A stretch of 32,235 nucleotides of DNA, from the NCBI GenBank assembly GCA_025936755.1, contig JAICSS010000026.1, positions 1 through 32,235 of the forward strand, read 5' to 3'. Both the position numbers and the translations under genes were made by a program. This document shows positions 1-6,456 of this stretch, piece by piece; within the stretch, counting starts at the first letter, position 1; every line of letters begins with the position of its first letter. The notes beneath the pieces were generated by a model, which did not search any database, was not told the origin of the DNA, and worked only from the letters and a program-made list of their open reading frames with translations. This DNA comes from Solirubrobacterales bacterium (GTDB lineage Bacteria; Actinomycetota; Thermoleophilia; Solirubrobacterales; 70-9).

Positions 1-37
1 GCGGCGTTCCGCGCTTGTGCGCCTCGTTCATCATGTC

Positions 38-853
38 CTAGTGGATCTCCTGGATGAGCTCGCCCAAGAGCGCGGTGCGGACGGGATCCAGGCCTGAGTC
101 GGGCTCGTCGAAGAGCACGATGTCGGGGTCCAGCACCAGCGCGCGGGCGAAGCCGGCCCGCTTGCGCATCCCGCCGGAGAGCTCGTTGGGCATCTTGTCG
201 GAGGAGCCCTCGAGGCCGACCTCGCGCAGGCGCCGGTTGACGATCTCGCCGATCTCCTCCTCGCCTTTGTCGGTGTGCTGCCGCAGCGGGAAGGCGACGT
301 TGTCGTAGATGTTCATCGAGCCGAACAGGGCCCCGTCCTGGAACAGCAGGCCGAACTTTTTCCGCACCTCGAAGAGTTCGTCGTCGGTCATGTTCGGGAT
401 CGACTCGCCGTGGACGAGGACGTCGCCGGAATCCGGGTAGAGCAGCCCGACGATGTGCTTGATCAAGACGCTCTTGCCGGTGCCCGAGGGGCCGAGCACC
501 ATCGAGACCTGGTCCTCCGGCAGCCCCAGGTTGAGCCCGTTGAGGATGCGGGCGCGGCCGAACTGCTTGACCAGGTCGATGATCTCGATCGCGTCCTCGC
601 CGCCGTGGTCGCGCTTGACCCCGGTGTGGAATTTGTAGGGGTCGTGATCGCGCGGGTTGACCCCGGGGATGACGAAGTCGCGCCCCATCACGGCGCCGTC
701 CTCGCTCACGTAGGGGCTTTCGTCGCGGGGCGCCCGCTCGTCGGTGACGACCTCCGGCGGCGCTTCCGCGCTCGAGGTCGCCTCGTCCTGCAGGTCTTCT
801 TCTTCCCGGCGGGCTTCCTCGTCCGGCAAGCGGTTCTCTTCCTCGATCGACAC
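38..853 (-). CDS. ABC transporter ATPase, Mkl/MlaF type, prematurely stopped
   Basis: This is the energising ATPase of an mce/Mla-type lipid importer, acting on the cytoplasmic face with the two permeases encoded just upstream. Visible are an acidic N-terminal extension (about residues 1-85), Walker A GPSGTGKS (121-128), the Q-loop glutamine (172), signature LSGGM (225-229) and Walker B VLFDE (246-250), followed by the DSGLDP D-loop region typical of Mkl/MlaF. The GTG start at 853 has AGGAGG 5 nt upstream and follows the permease stop by 1 nt. The reading frame meets TAG at 38-40 right after ...LIQEIH, but the codons beyond it (positions 1-37) stay open and continue plausibly. The switch (H-loop) histidine and C-terminal subdomain therefore lie after the stop. 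Either the gene carries a nonsense mutation or the base is a sequencing error; the window edge prevents deciding. Family assignment is secure, integrity is not. Confidence 0.85.
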   Translation of the reverse strand: MSIEEENRLPDEEARREEEDLQDEATSSAEAPPEVVTDERAPRDESPYVSEDGAVMGRDFVIPGVNPRDHDPYKFHTGVKRDHGGEDAIEIIDLVKQFGRARILNGLNLGLPEDQVSMVLGPSGTGKSVLIKHIVGLLYPDSGDVLVHGESIPNMTDDELFEVRKKFGLLFQDGALFGSMNIYDNVAFPLRQHTDKGEEEIGEIVNRRLREVGLEGSSDKMPNELSGGMRKRAGFARALVLDPDIVLFDEPDSGLDPVRTALLGELIQEIH

Positions 854-854
854 C

Positions 855-1652
855 TCAGCCTCCTATTGGCGCACGTGGGTTGGCTCCCCAGAAGACCAGG
901 GTCCCGAGCATCCCGATGATGTGGACTAAGACGATGTTGAGGACCATCGACTTCGCCGTCGCGGTCCCCACCCCGACCGGCCCGCCGGAGGCGGTGTAGC
1001 CGTAGTAGCAGCCGACCAGCACGATCGCGGTCGCCATCACCATCCCCTTGATCAAGCTGAAGATCAGATCGGGCGGGTTCTGGAACATCCAGAAGATCAG
1101 GAAGTAGCCGCCCGAGGAGACGTCGCCGATCTGCTGGACGACGGCGAGGTAGCTGGCCAGGTACATGATCCCGATCCCGACCAGGTACATGAACGGGAAG
1201 GAGATCCAGGCGGCGAGCAGGCGGGTGGCGCAGAGGAAGGTGACCGGCGGCACCCCCATCACCTCGAGCGCGTCGATCTCGTCGGAGATCCGCATCGCCC
1301 CGAGCTCGGCGACGATCCCGGTCCCGACCTTGGCCGCGAGCATGTAGCCGAAGGCGTAGGGCATGATCTCGCGCAGGTCGCACCAGGCCGAGAAGACGCC
1401 GGCGTAGGCGGGCGCGCCCTGGGCGCGCAGCAGGTAGGCCCCCTCGATCCCGCACTGGAGGCCGAGGGTGAAGACGAGGCCCCAGATGATCAGCGCCGAG
1501 CCGAGGATGAGGATCCCGGCCTGGCGCAGGCTCTCGCCGAAGAAGCGGAGGACGCGGCCGCTGTAGACGAGGCCGGCGACGCGGGAGGCGAAGCGGGCGA
1601 TCTCACCCGCCGAGTCGAGCCAGTTGCGCGGGATCGCGAGCCAGGCGTTCAT
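855..1652 (-). CDS. MlaE/YrbE-family lipid ABC permease (second of pair)
   Basis: 265-residue integral membrane permease of the MlaE/YrbE family, which in actinobacteria forms the inner-membrane channel of Mce lipid importers. After an amphipathic N-terminus (MNAWLAIPRNWL) several hydrophobic segments follow. The conserved central motif is present as ISDEIDALEVMGVPPVTFL, the loop expected to contact the ATPase, and the C-terminus has the small-residue-rich YTASGGPVGVG motif of the family. The ATG at 1652 overlaps the stop of the upstream permease in an ATGA arrangement, which implies translational coupling and fixes the start; the longer reading frame to 1841 would lie inside the upstream gene. 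It is followed after 1 nt by the ATPase. The next genes in such operons are usually Mce substrate-binding proteins, which would lie beyond the left edge. The substrate cannot be read from the sequence. Confidence 0.9.
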   Translation of the reverse strand: MNAWLAIPRNWLDSAGEIARFASRVAGLVYSGRVLRFFGESLRQAGILILGSALIIWGLVFTLGLQCGIEGAYLLRAQGAPAYAGVFSAWCDLREIMPYAFGYMLAAKVGTGIVAELGAMRISDEIDALEVMGVPPVTFLCATRLLAAWISFPFMYLVGIGIMYLASYLAVVQQIGDVSSGGYFLIFWMFQNPPDLIFSLIKGMVMATAIVLVGCYYGYTASGGPVGVGTATAKSMVLNIVLVHIIGMLGTLVFWGANPRAPIGG

Positions 1653-2455
1653 CGGATCGTCTGCAGCTCCGGGTGGGTCGCGAGCAGGGTCTGGGTGAAG
1701 GCGTAGTTGAAGGCGAAGACGCCCATGAAGGAGATGACGACGGCCTCGTTGACGGCGCGGCCGACGCCGGCGGCGCCGCCGGACGCGGTCATCCCTTTGT
1801 AGGAGCAGACGACCGCGATCAGGGCTCCGAACAGGGTGCACTTGATCACCGAGCCCCAGAGGTCGGTGATCGAGGCGTTGGAGAAGAGGGTGGCGAAGAA
1901 ACCGCCGAGCGGCTGGTGGTAGAGGGTCTCGGTGAGGATGCCGCCGCTGATCCCGAAGACCAGCGCGTAGATGTCGAGCAGCCCGGTGATCAGCATCAGC
2001 GCCAGGAAGCGCGGGACGACCAGGTTCTTGATCGGGTCGACCCCGAGCACCTGCAGGGCGTCGAGCTCCTCGCGGATCTTCCGCGCCCCGAGGTCGGCGG
2101 TGATCGCGGTGCCGGCCACCCCGGCGACGACGACGGCGGTCACGAACGGCGCGAACTCGCGGATCGAGGCGAGGACGAAGAAGCCGCCGAGCCGGTCGAG
2201 GGCGCCGAAGAGCGAGAGGAAGTTGGCCGCCTGCAACCCCGGCGCGCCGAAGCCGAAGGCGACGGTCGAGACCAGCAGCGGGAACCAGCAGAGCTGCAGC
2301 GCGAAGAGGAACTGGCCGATGAACTCCTCGCCGTAGGGATAGGGAGGCTTGACCGCGGAAACGATCGTTCGCGCGGTGAGGATCATCATCTCCCCCACCT
2401 GCTCGAACAGGGACTTGGCGGGCAGGAACGCCCTGTTGACCGCGGATCCGACCAT
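1649..2455 (-). CDS. MlaE/YrbE-family lipid ABC permease (first of pair)
   Basis: 268-residue permease, paralogous to the gene it overlaps. The family motif reads IREELDALQVLGVDPIKNL, and YKGMTASGGAAGVG precedes the final membrane segment. The N-terminal part is hydrophilic to amphipathic (SLFEQVGEMMILTARTIVSAV), as in YrbE proteins. I chose the ATG at 2455 because GGAGGAG lies 4 nt upstream. A GTG at 2497 would add 14 arginine-rich residues and is the only reasonable alternative; it sits about 16 nt after a TAGACT box at 2514-2519, so it cannot be excluded. This is the first visible gene of the importer operon (permease, permease, ATPase). Two non-identical permeases suggest a heterodimeric channel, as in actinobacterial mce loci, rather than the homodimer of proteobacterial Mla; that is family knowledge, not seen directly. 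Confidence 0.9.
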   Translation of the reverse strand: MVGSAVNRAFLPAKSLFEQVGEMMILTARTIVSAVKPPYPYGEEFIGQFLFALQLCWFPLLVSTVAFGFGAPGLQAANFLSLFGALDRLGGFFVLASIREFAPFVTAVVVAGVAGTAITADLGARKIREELDALQVLGVDPIKNLVVPRFLALMLITGLLDIYALVFGISGGILTETLYHQPLGGFFATLFSNASITDLWGSVIKCTLFGALIAVVCSYKGMTASGGAAGVGRAVNEAVVISFMGVFAFNYAFTQTLLATHPELQTIR

Positions 2456-2513
2456 CAATCTCCTCCGTCCGAGCCGCGACCGCACGCGCGCGGGCACCCC
2501 GCTCGGTGGCAGG

Positions 2514-2519
2514 AGTCTA
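2514..2519 (-). promoter_or_regulatory. Putative -10 box of the mce-type permease operon
   Basis: On the minus strand this reads TAGACT, a good TANNNT match, about 58 nt before the permease ATG at 2455. No convincing -35 hexamer is visible. The gap 2456-2630 between the two divergent transcription units otherwise holds only the plus-strand lipoprotein promoter. Confidence 0.4.
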
Positions 2520-2615
2520 GGGGATGCGAGCCCCCTCGCCGTTAGCTCCTTGTTGAGATCCGGCTAACCCCCGCCGAGGGGTGGAAACGCCTGCGAAACC
2601 GTGGAAACCCCGTGC

Positions 2616-2621
2616 TATGTT
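2616..2621 (+). promoter_or_regulatory. Putative extended -10 box of the lipoprotein operon
   Basis: TATGTT preceded by TGC gives an extended -10 (TGCTATGTT). A transcript starting about 7 nt later would begin just before the TTG at 2631, which supports that start over the GTG at 2601 lying upstream of the box. Confidence 0.45.
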
Positions 2622-2630
2622 CGAGCCGCT

Positions 2631-3305
2631 TTGCGGGGGACCGGACGACATTCCCGGCGCACCCGCCTCCGAGCCATCGCGACCGGGTTTGCCGCGCTGG
2701 CGGTGGCGGCGCTGCTCGGTGCCTGCGGTGGCGGCGGTGGCGGCTCCGCCGAAGACGAACCGACCGGCACCTTCCACGTCAAGGTGACCGCCGCGAGCTT
2801 CCCCTCGCTGCAGCGCCTCGGCCAGACCTCCCTGCTGCGGCTCGGGGTCCGCAACACCGGCGACCGCACCGTCCCCGGCCTCACCGTCAGCTTCACGATC
2901 AAGGGGCAGGAGGGCGAAGACTCCTCGCTTCCCTTCGGGATCAGCGACCCCCAGCCGGAACTGGCCCAGCCCGACCGGCCGGTCTGGGTGCTCGCCGCGA
3001 CCTACCCGCGGCTGCACGGCTCCTCGAGCCCCGGCGGCGCCTCCACCTCGAACCCGAAGACCTTCTCCTTCGGCGCCCTGAAGCCGGGAGAGACGACGCA
3101 GGCGGTCTGGAAGTTGAGCGCGGTCCGGGCCGGCAGGTACACGCTGGTCTACAAGATCGACGCCGGGCTCGGCGGCAAGGCGGTGGCGAAGACCGAAGGC
3201 GGCGTCGCCCCCGGCGGCTCCTTCACGACCGAGGTCAGCGACCGGCTGCCGGAAACCGAAGTCACCGACAGCGGCGAAATCGTTGAGATCGAGAAGGGCA
3301 AGTAG
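2631..3305 (+). CDS. Secreted lipoprotein with a probable Ig-like (CARDB-type) domain
   Basis: About 224 residues. The N-terminus has the three parts of a lipoprotein signal: a basic region (RGTGRHSRRTRLR), a hydrophobic stretch, and a lipobox LLGAC with the lipidated cysteine near residue 32, followed by a run of glycines. The remainder is predicted all-beta, with TSLLRLGVRNTGDRTVPGLTVSF and later PGETTQAVWKLSAVRAGRYTLVYKI, the pattern of extracellular CARDB/Ig-like domains that mention 'new' versus 'old' strands of beta-sandwich adhesins. I take TTG 2631 as start because a -10 box lies 9 nt before it; GTG 2601 in the same frame would add 10 residues. The sugar dehydrogenase-like gene starts within its last codons, so the two are probably co-expressed at the cell surface. 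No enzymatic motif is visible and the specific role is unknown. Confidence 0.75.
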   Translation: MRGTGRHSRRTRLRAIATGFAALAVAALLGACGGGGGGSAEDEPTGTFHVKVTAASFPSLQRLGQTSLLRLGVRNTGDRTVPGLTVSFTIKGQEGEDSSLPFGISDPQPELAQPDRPVWVLAATYPRLHGSSSPGGASTSNPKTFSFGALKPGETTQAVWKLSAVRAGRYTLVYKIDAGLGGKAVAKTEGGVAPGGSFTTEVSDRLPETEVTDSGEIVEIEKGK

Positions 3306-4491
3306 GGCCGCGACGCTGGCGGCGGTCCTCGGCGCCCTGCTGGCGCTGCCGGCCTGCGGTTCGGCGAGCGACCAGGGCCGGAGCGGCGCGAGCGGCGGCC
3401 CGGCGACCGCGAGCGCCAGGCGCGCGGTCGGCCTGAAGAAGATCGGCTCCTTCGACGCCCCGGTCTACGTCACCGGCGCCCCCGGCTTCCCGAAGCTCCT
3501 CTTCGTCGTCGAACAGCAGGGCCGGATCGCCGTCTTGAAGGGCAGCCGGCGGGCCGGCACCTTCCTCGACATCCGCGGTCTCGTCAGCTACGGCGGCGAG
3601 CGCGGCCTGCTCTCGGTCGCCTTCCCCCCGGACTATGCCCGCAGCAAGCGCTTCTACGTCTATTACACCGACGCCGAAGGCTCGATCCGCATCGACGAGT
3701 TCCGCCGCCGCACGGCCACCCGCGCCGCGGCCGGCTCCCGGCGCGAGGTGATCCGCATCCCCCATCCGGTCAACGCCAACCACAACGGCGGCCAGCTGCA
3801 GTTCCTCGGCAACCTCCTCTACTTCGGGACGGGAGACGGCGGCTCCGGCGGCGACCCGCCGAACAACGCCCAGAACAAGGACGTGCTGCTCGGGAAGCTG
3901 CTGCGGATCGACCCCCGCGCCGCCGGCGGCAGGCCCTACACGGTGCCGGCGAGCAACCCCTTCGTCGGCAAGCCCGGCCGCGACGAGATCTACAGCTACG
4001 GCCTGCGCAACCCCTTCCGCTTCTCCTTCGACACCGCCCACGCGCAGCCCCGGATCGCGATCGGCGACGTCGGCCAGAACCGGTTCGAGGAGCTCGACTA
4101 CACGACCGTCGGCCGCGCCGCCGGCGCCAACTTCGGCTGGGACGCCCTCGAGGGCTTCAGCAAGTACAGCGACGAAAACAGCGGCACCCCGGACCCCGGC
4201 GGCACCGTCAAGCCGATCTTCGCCTACCCGCACAGCCGCGACGGCAGCTGCTCGATCATCGGCGGCTACGTCGTCCGCGACCCGCGCCTGCCGAGCCTGC
4301 GGGGGCGCTACGTCTACGCCGACCTCTGCGAGGGCCAGCTGCGCTCGCTCGCCCCCCACCTGAAGCGGGCCAGCGGCGACCGCAGGCTCGGCCTCCAGGT
4401 CCAGAGCCCCAGCTCCTTCGGCGAAGACCAGGACCACCGGCTCTACGTGGCCTCACTCGAAGGTCCCGTATTCCGGCTCGTCCCCCGCTGA
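3283..4491 (+). CDS. PQQ-dependent sugar dehydrogenase-like lipoprotein (GSDH/HHIP fold)
   Basis: 402-residue exported six-bladed beta-propeller of the soluble aldose dehydrogenase / glucose-sorbosone dehydrogenase family, which oxidises sugars with PQQ and calcium. The signal peptide has basic residues, a hydrophobic core and lipobox ALPAC (Cys25), so the protein is likely membrane-anchored outside the cell. Family hallmarks are ANHNGGQL with the active-site histidine near 167, FGTGDGGSGGDPPNNAQN near 182 (calcium/PQQ region), YGLRNPFRFSFD with Arg242, and IGDVGQNRFEELD. The TTG start at 3283 is the furthest upstream available and overlaps the preceding lipoprotein by 23 nt, implying coupling. 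Whether this host makes PQQ cannot be told from the window, and some family members act without it. Sugar specificity is not predictable from sequence. Confidence 0.88.
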   Translation: MRSRRASRAATLAAVLGALLALPACGSASDQGRSGASGGPATASARRAVGLKKIGSFDAPVYVTGAPGFPKLLFVVEQQGRIAVLKGSRRAGTFLDIRGLVSYGGERGLLSVAFPPDYARSKRFYVYYTDAEGSIRIDEFRRRTATRAAAGSRREVIRIPHPVNANHNGGQLQFLGNLLYFGTGDGGSGGDPPNNAQNKDVLLGKLLRIDPRAAGGRPYTVPASNPFVGKPGRDEIYSYGLRNPFRFSFDTAHAQPRIAIGDVGQNRFEELDYTTVGRAAGANFGWDALEGFSKYSDENSGTPDPGGTVKPIFAYPHSRDGSCSIIGGYVVRDPRLPSLRGRYVYADLCEGQLRSLAPHLKRASGDRRLGLQVQSPSSFGEDQDHRLYVASLEGPVFRLVPR

Positions 4492-4499
4492 CGCGCGGG
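4484..4499 (+). terminator. Weak hairpin after the sugar dehydrogenase gene
   Basis: CCCGC and GCGGG pair around a 6-nt loop that contains the stop codon. It is followed by AGAATTTACTTT, a T-rich but interrupted tract. The stem is short, so this is a weak candidate terminator. Confidence 0.25.
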
Positions 4500-4540
4500 A
4501 GAATTTACTTTCTGCGCGCATCTCGTTGCATCTTTTTGTC

Positions 4541-4546
4541 TACACT
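4541..4546 (+). promoter_or_regulatory. -10 box TACACT, leaderless promoter of the small membrane protein gene
   Basis: TACACT ends 7 nt before the ATG at 4554, so transcription should begin at or next to the start codon. The identical hexamer at nearly the same distance precedes the glutaredoxin (18017) and Fe-S carrier (18798-18803) genes. Confidence 0.6.
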
Positions 4547-4553
4547 TGCTTTC

Positions 4554-4814
4554 ATGGCAGTCATGGCCCCGAGAGAAAGCTGGACCGACGAACGCCTCGA
4601 CGACCTCGAGGGGCACATGGACGAGGGCTTCCGCGAAGTGCGCGGCGAGATCGTCGAACTGCGTTCCGAATTGGGTCGGGTACGCGAAGGGCTGGGAGAA
4701 GTAAAGGCCGAAATCAATGGCATCGACCGCACGATGCAGATCGGGTTCGGCATCATCGGCGGCGTCATGACCGCGATGCTCGGATTGCTCGGCTTGATTG
4801 CCACCCAAGTCTGA
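4554..4814 (+). CDS. Small coiled-coil protein with C-terminal membrane anchor (copy A)
   Basis: 86 residues, not a family I can name. Residues 10-19 (WTDERLDDLE) form a conserved head, residues 20-58 are a heptad-like amphipathic helix rich in E, R and L, and residues 62-83 are a single hydrophobic segment ending LGLIATQV. The gene at 13522-13737 encodes a shorter relative with the same head (WTDSRLDDL) and tail (MLGLIATQL), so this is a real, duplicated family. The predicted topology is a tail-anchored membrane protein with a cytoplasmic or surface coiled coil that could oligomerise. The ATG at 4554 is preceded by TACACT at 4541; a second in-frame ATG at 4563 is possible. It stands alone between the sugar dehydrogenase and the aldehyde dehydrogenase. 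No function can be assigned. Confidence 0.75.
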   Translation: MAVMAPRESWTDERLDDLEGHMDEGFREVRGEIVELRSELGRVREGLGEVKAEINGIDRTMQIGFGIIGGVMTAMLGLLGLIATQV

Positions 4815-4822
4815 ATCGCCGC

Positions 4823-4843
4823 TAAGGTTGGCTGACCAGCCAA
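4823..4843 (+). promoter_or_regulatory. Aldehyde dehydrogenase promoter with operator-like inverted repeat
   Basis: TAAGGT at 4823-4828 is a plausible -10 box. It runs into the inverted repeat TTGGCTGACCAGCCAA (4828-4843; 7-bp arms around AC), which would cover the transcription start, a position suited to repression. The repeat matches 13 of 16 bases of the segment at 22037-22052 in front of the nitrilase-tetR genes, although the symmetry axes of the two sites are offset by 2 bp. Confidence 0.5.
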
Positions 4844-4859
4844 ACGGGCGAAGGGAGCG

Positions 4860-6425
4860 GTGGTGGAGAGCGGAACGGCGGAGAGAAACCCCGGAGGAAA
4901 CGACGTGCCGGCCGCCGCGGCCGATTCGATCGAGGTCCACAACCCGGCGACGGGCGCGCTGATCGAGACGATCCCGGTCGACTCTCCGCAGGCGGTCGCC
5001 GCCACCGTCCAGCGGGTCCGCGCCAACCAGCCCGAGTGGGAGGCGATGGGGATCGAGGGCCGCTACCACTGGCTCGGCAAGCTGCGCGACTGGCTGCTCG
5101 ACAACGAACAGCGCGTGCTCGACACGATGCAGGCCGAGACCGGCAAGGTCCGCGCCGACGCCGGCAACGAGCCCGGCTACCTCGCCGACCTGATCAACTT
5201 CTACGGCACCCGCGCCGCCGGCTTCATCGGCGAGGAGGGCGTCCGCCCCCACACTCCGCTCCTTGCCTCGAAGAAGCTGCGGATCCAGTACCGGCCGCAC
5301 CCGGTGGTCGGGATCATCAGCCCCTGGAACTTTCCGCTGATCCTCTCGCTCGGCGACTCGATCCCCGCCCTGCAGGCCGGTTGCGCCGTCGTCGTCAAGC
5401 CCTCCGAGCTCACCCCGCTCGGCGTCGCCGAGGTGATCGAAGCCTGGAAGCACGAGATCGGCGGCCCCGACGTCTTCGACTGCGTCCAGGGCGTCGGCGA
5501 GACGGGCGGGGCGCTGGTCTACGAGGTCGACTTCATCCAGTTCACCGGCTCCGACCGCACCGGCCGCAAGGTGATGGCGCGGGCGGCTGAGACGCTGACC
5601 CCGGTCAGCCTCGAGCTCGGCGGCAAGGACCCGATGATCGTCCTCGCCGACGCCGACCTCGACCGTGCCGCCAACGCCGCGGCCTGGGGCGGGATGATGA
5701 ACTCCGGCCAGATCTGCATGTCGGTGGAGCGGATCTACGTCGAGGAACCCGCTTACGACGCCTTCGTCGACAAGCTCACCGCCGAGGTCGGGGGGCTGCG
5801 CCAGGGCTCCGACGACGCCTCCAGCCCCAAGGACGTCGGGGCGATGACCTCGCCCAAACAGACCGCGATCGTCGAGGACCACGTCAGCGACGCCCTCGCC
5901 TCCGGCGCGCGGGCGCTGACCGGCGGCAAGCGGGTAGAGGGACCGGGCGACTACTTCGAGCCGACGGTGCTGGTCGACGTCGACCACTCGATGAAGGTGA
6001 TGCGCGAGGAGACCTTCGGCCCGGTGGTCGGGGTGATGAAGGTGCGCGACGCCGAGGAGGCTCTGCAGCTGGCCAACGACAGCCGCTACGGCCTCTCCGG
6101 GTCTGTCTTCGGCGAGCGCGAGCGGGCCGAGCAGGTCGCCCGCCGGGTCGAGTGCGGCGCGATCAACGTCAACGACGTCCTCGTCAACTACTTCGCGATG
6201 GACGTGCCGATGGGCGGCTGGAAGCAGTCCGGGATCGGCACCCGCCACGGCGAAGGCGGGATCAAGAAGTACTGCCGCTCGGAGTCGCTCGTGATCACCC
6301 GCTTCGGCGGCAAGCGCGAGCCCACCTGGTACCCCTACACCAAGGGTCGCCGCCGCCTCCTCGCCCCGATCTCCCGCTTCTTCGGCGCCCGCGACTGGCG
6401 CCGCAAACTCGGCCTGCGCCGTTGA
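4860..6425 (+). CDS. NAD(P)-dependent aldehyde dehydrogenase
   Basis: 521-residue soluble aldehyde dehydrogenase superfamily enzyme, oxidising an aldehyde to the acid (or acyl product) with NAD(P). All catalytic features are present: the PWNFP motif with Asn157, cofactor lysine Lys180 in VVKPSE, general base Glu252 in LELGGK, and nucleophile Cys286 in GQICMS. The C-terminal oligomerisation segment is also complete, and a basic tail (KGRRRLLAPISRFFGARDWRRKL) extends beyond the usual end. Start is GTG 4860 or the adjacent GTG 4863; AAGGGAG lies just upstream and fits 4863 slightly better. It resembles the succinate-semialdehyde / broad-specificity group, but the substrate is not determinable. 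The promoter carries a palindrome that suggests repression by a TetR-type protein. The next gene, metH, has its own -10 box and is functionally unrelated. Confidence 0.92.
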   Translation: MVESGTAERNPGGNDVPAAAADSIEVHNPATGALIETIPVDSPQAVAATVQRVRANQPEWEAMGIEGRYHWLGKLRDWLLDNEQRVLDTMQAETGKVRADAGNEPGYLADLINFYGTRAAGFIGEEGVRPHTPLLASKKLRIQYRPHPVVGIISPWNFPLILSLGDSIPALQAGCAVVVKPSELTPLGVAEVIEAWKHEIGGPDVFDCVQGVGETGGALVYEVDFIQFTGSDRTGRKVMARAAETLTPVSLELGGKDPMIVLADADLDRAANAAAWGGMMNSGQICMSVERIYVEEPAYDAFVDKLTAEVGGLRQGSDDASSPKDVGAMTSPKQTAIVEDHVSDALASGARALTGGKRVEGPGDYFEPTVLVDVDHSMKVMREETFGPVVGVMKVRDAEEALQLANDSRYGLSGSVFGERERAEQVARRVECGAINVNDVLVNYFAMDVPMGGWKQSGIGTRHGEGGIKKYCRSESLVITRFGGKREPTWYPYTKGRRRLLAPISRFFGARDWRRKLGLRR

Positions 6426-6440
6426 GCCTTTTCGGCTCGG

Positions 6441-6446
6441 TAGCCT
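6441..6446 (+). promoter_or_regulatory. -10 box TAGCCT upstream of metH
   Basis: TAGCCT ends 10 nt before the ATG at 6457, implying a leader of only a few bases. The 31-nt gap after the aldehyde dehydrogenase leaves no room for a cobalamin or SAM riboswitch. Confidence 0.45.
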
Positions 6447-6456
6447 CTTTAGGTTC

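Noticed and set aside
2601-2630. GTG at 2601 as start of the lipoprotein
   Set aside because: It lies upstream of the -10 box at 2616-2621 and has no Shine-Dalgarno; TTG 2631 gives a better signal peptide. It is kept only as an alternative.
6426-6456. Cobalamin or SAM riboswitch before metH
   Set aside because: Only 31 nt separate the genes and a -10 box sits at 6441-6446, leaving no room for an aptamer.
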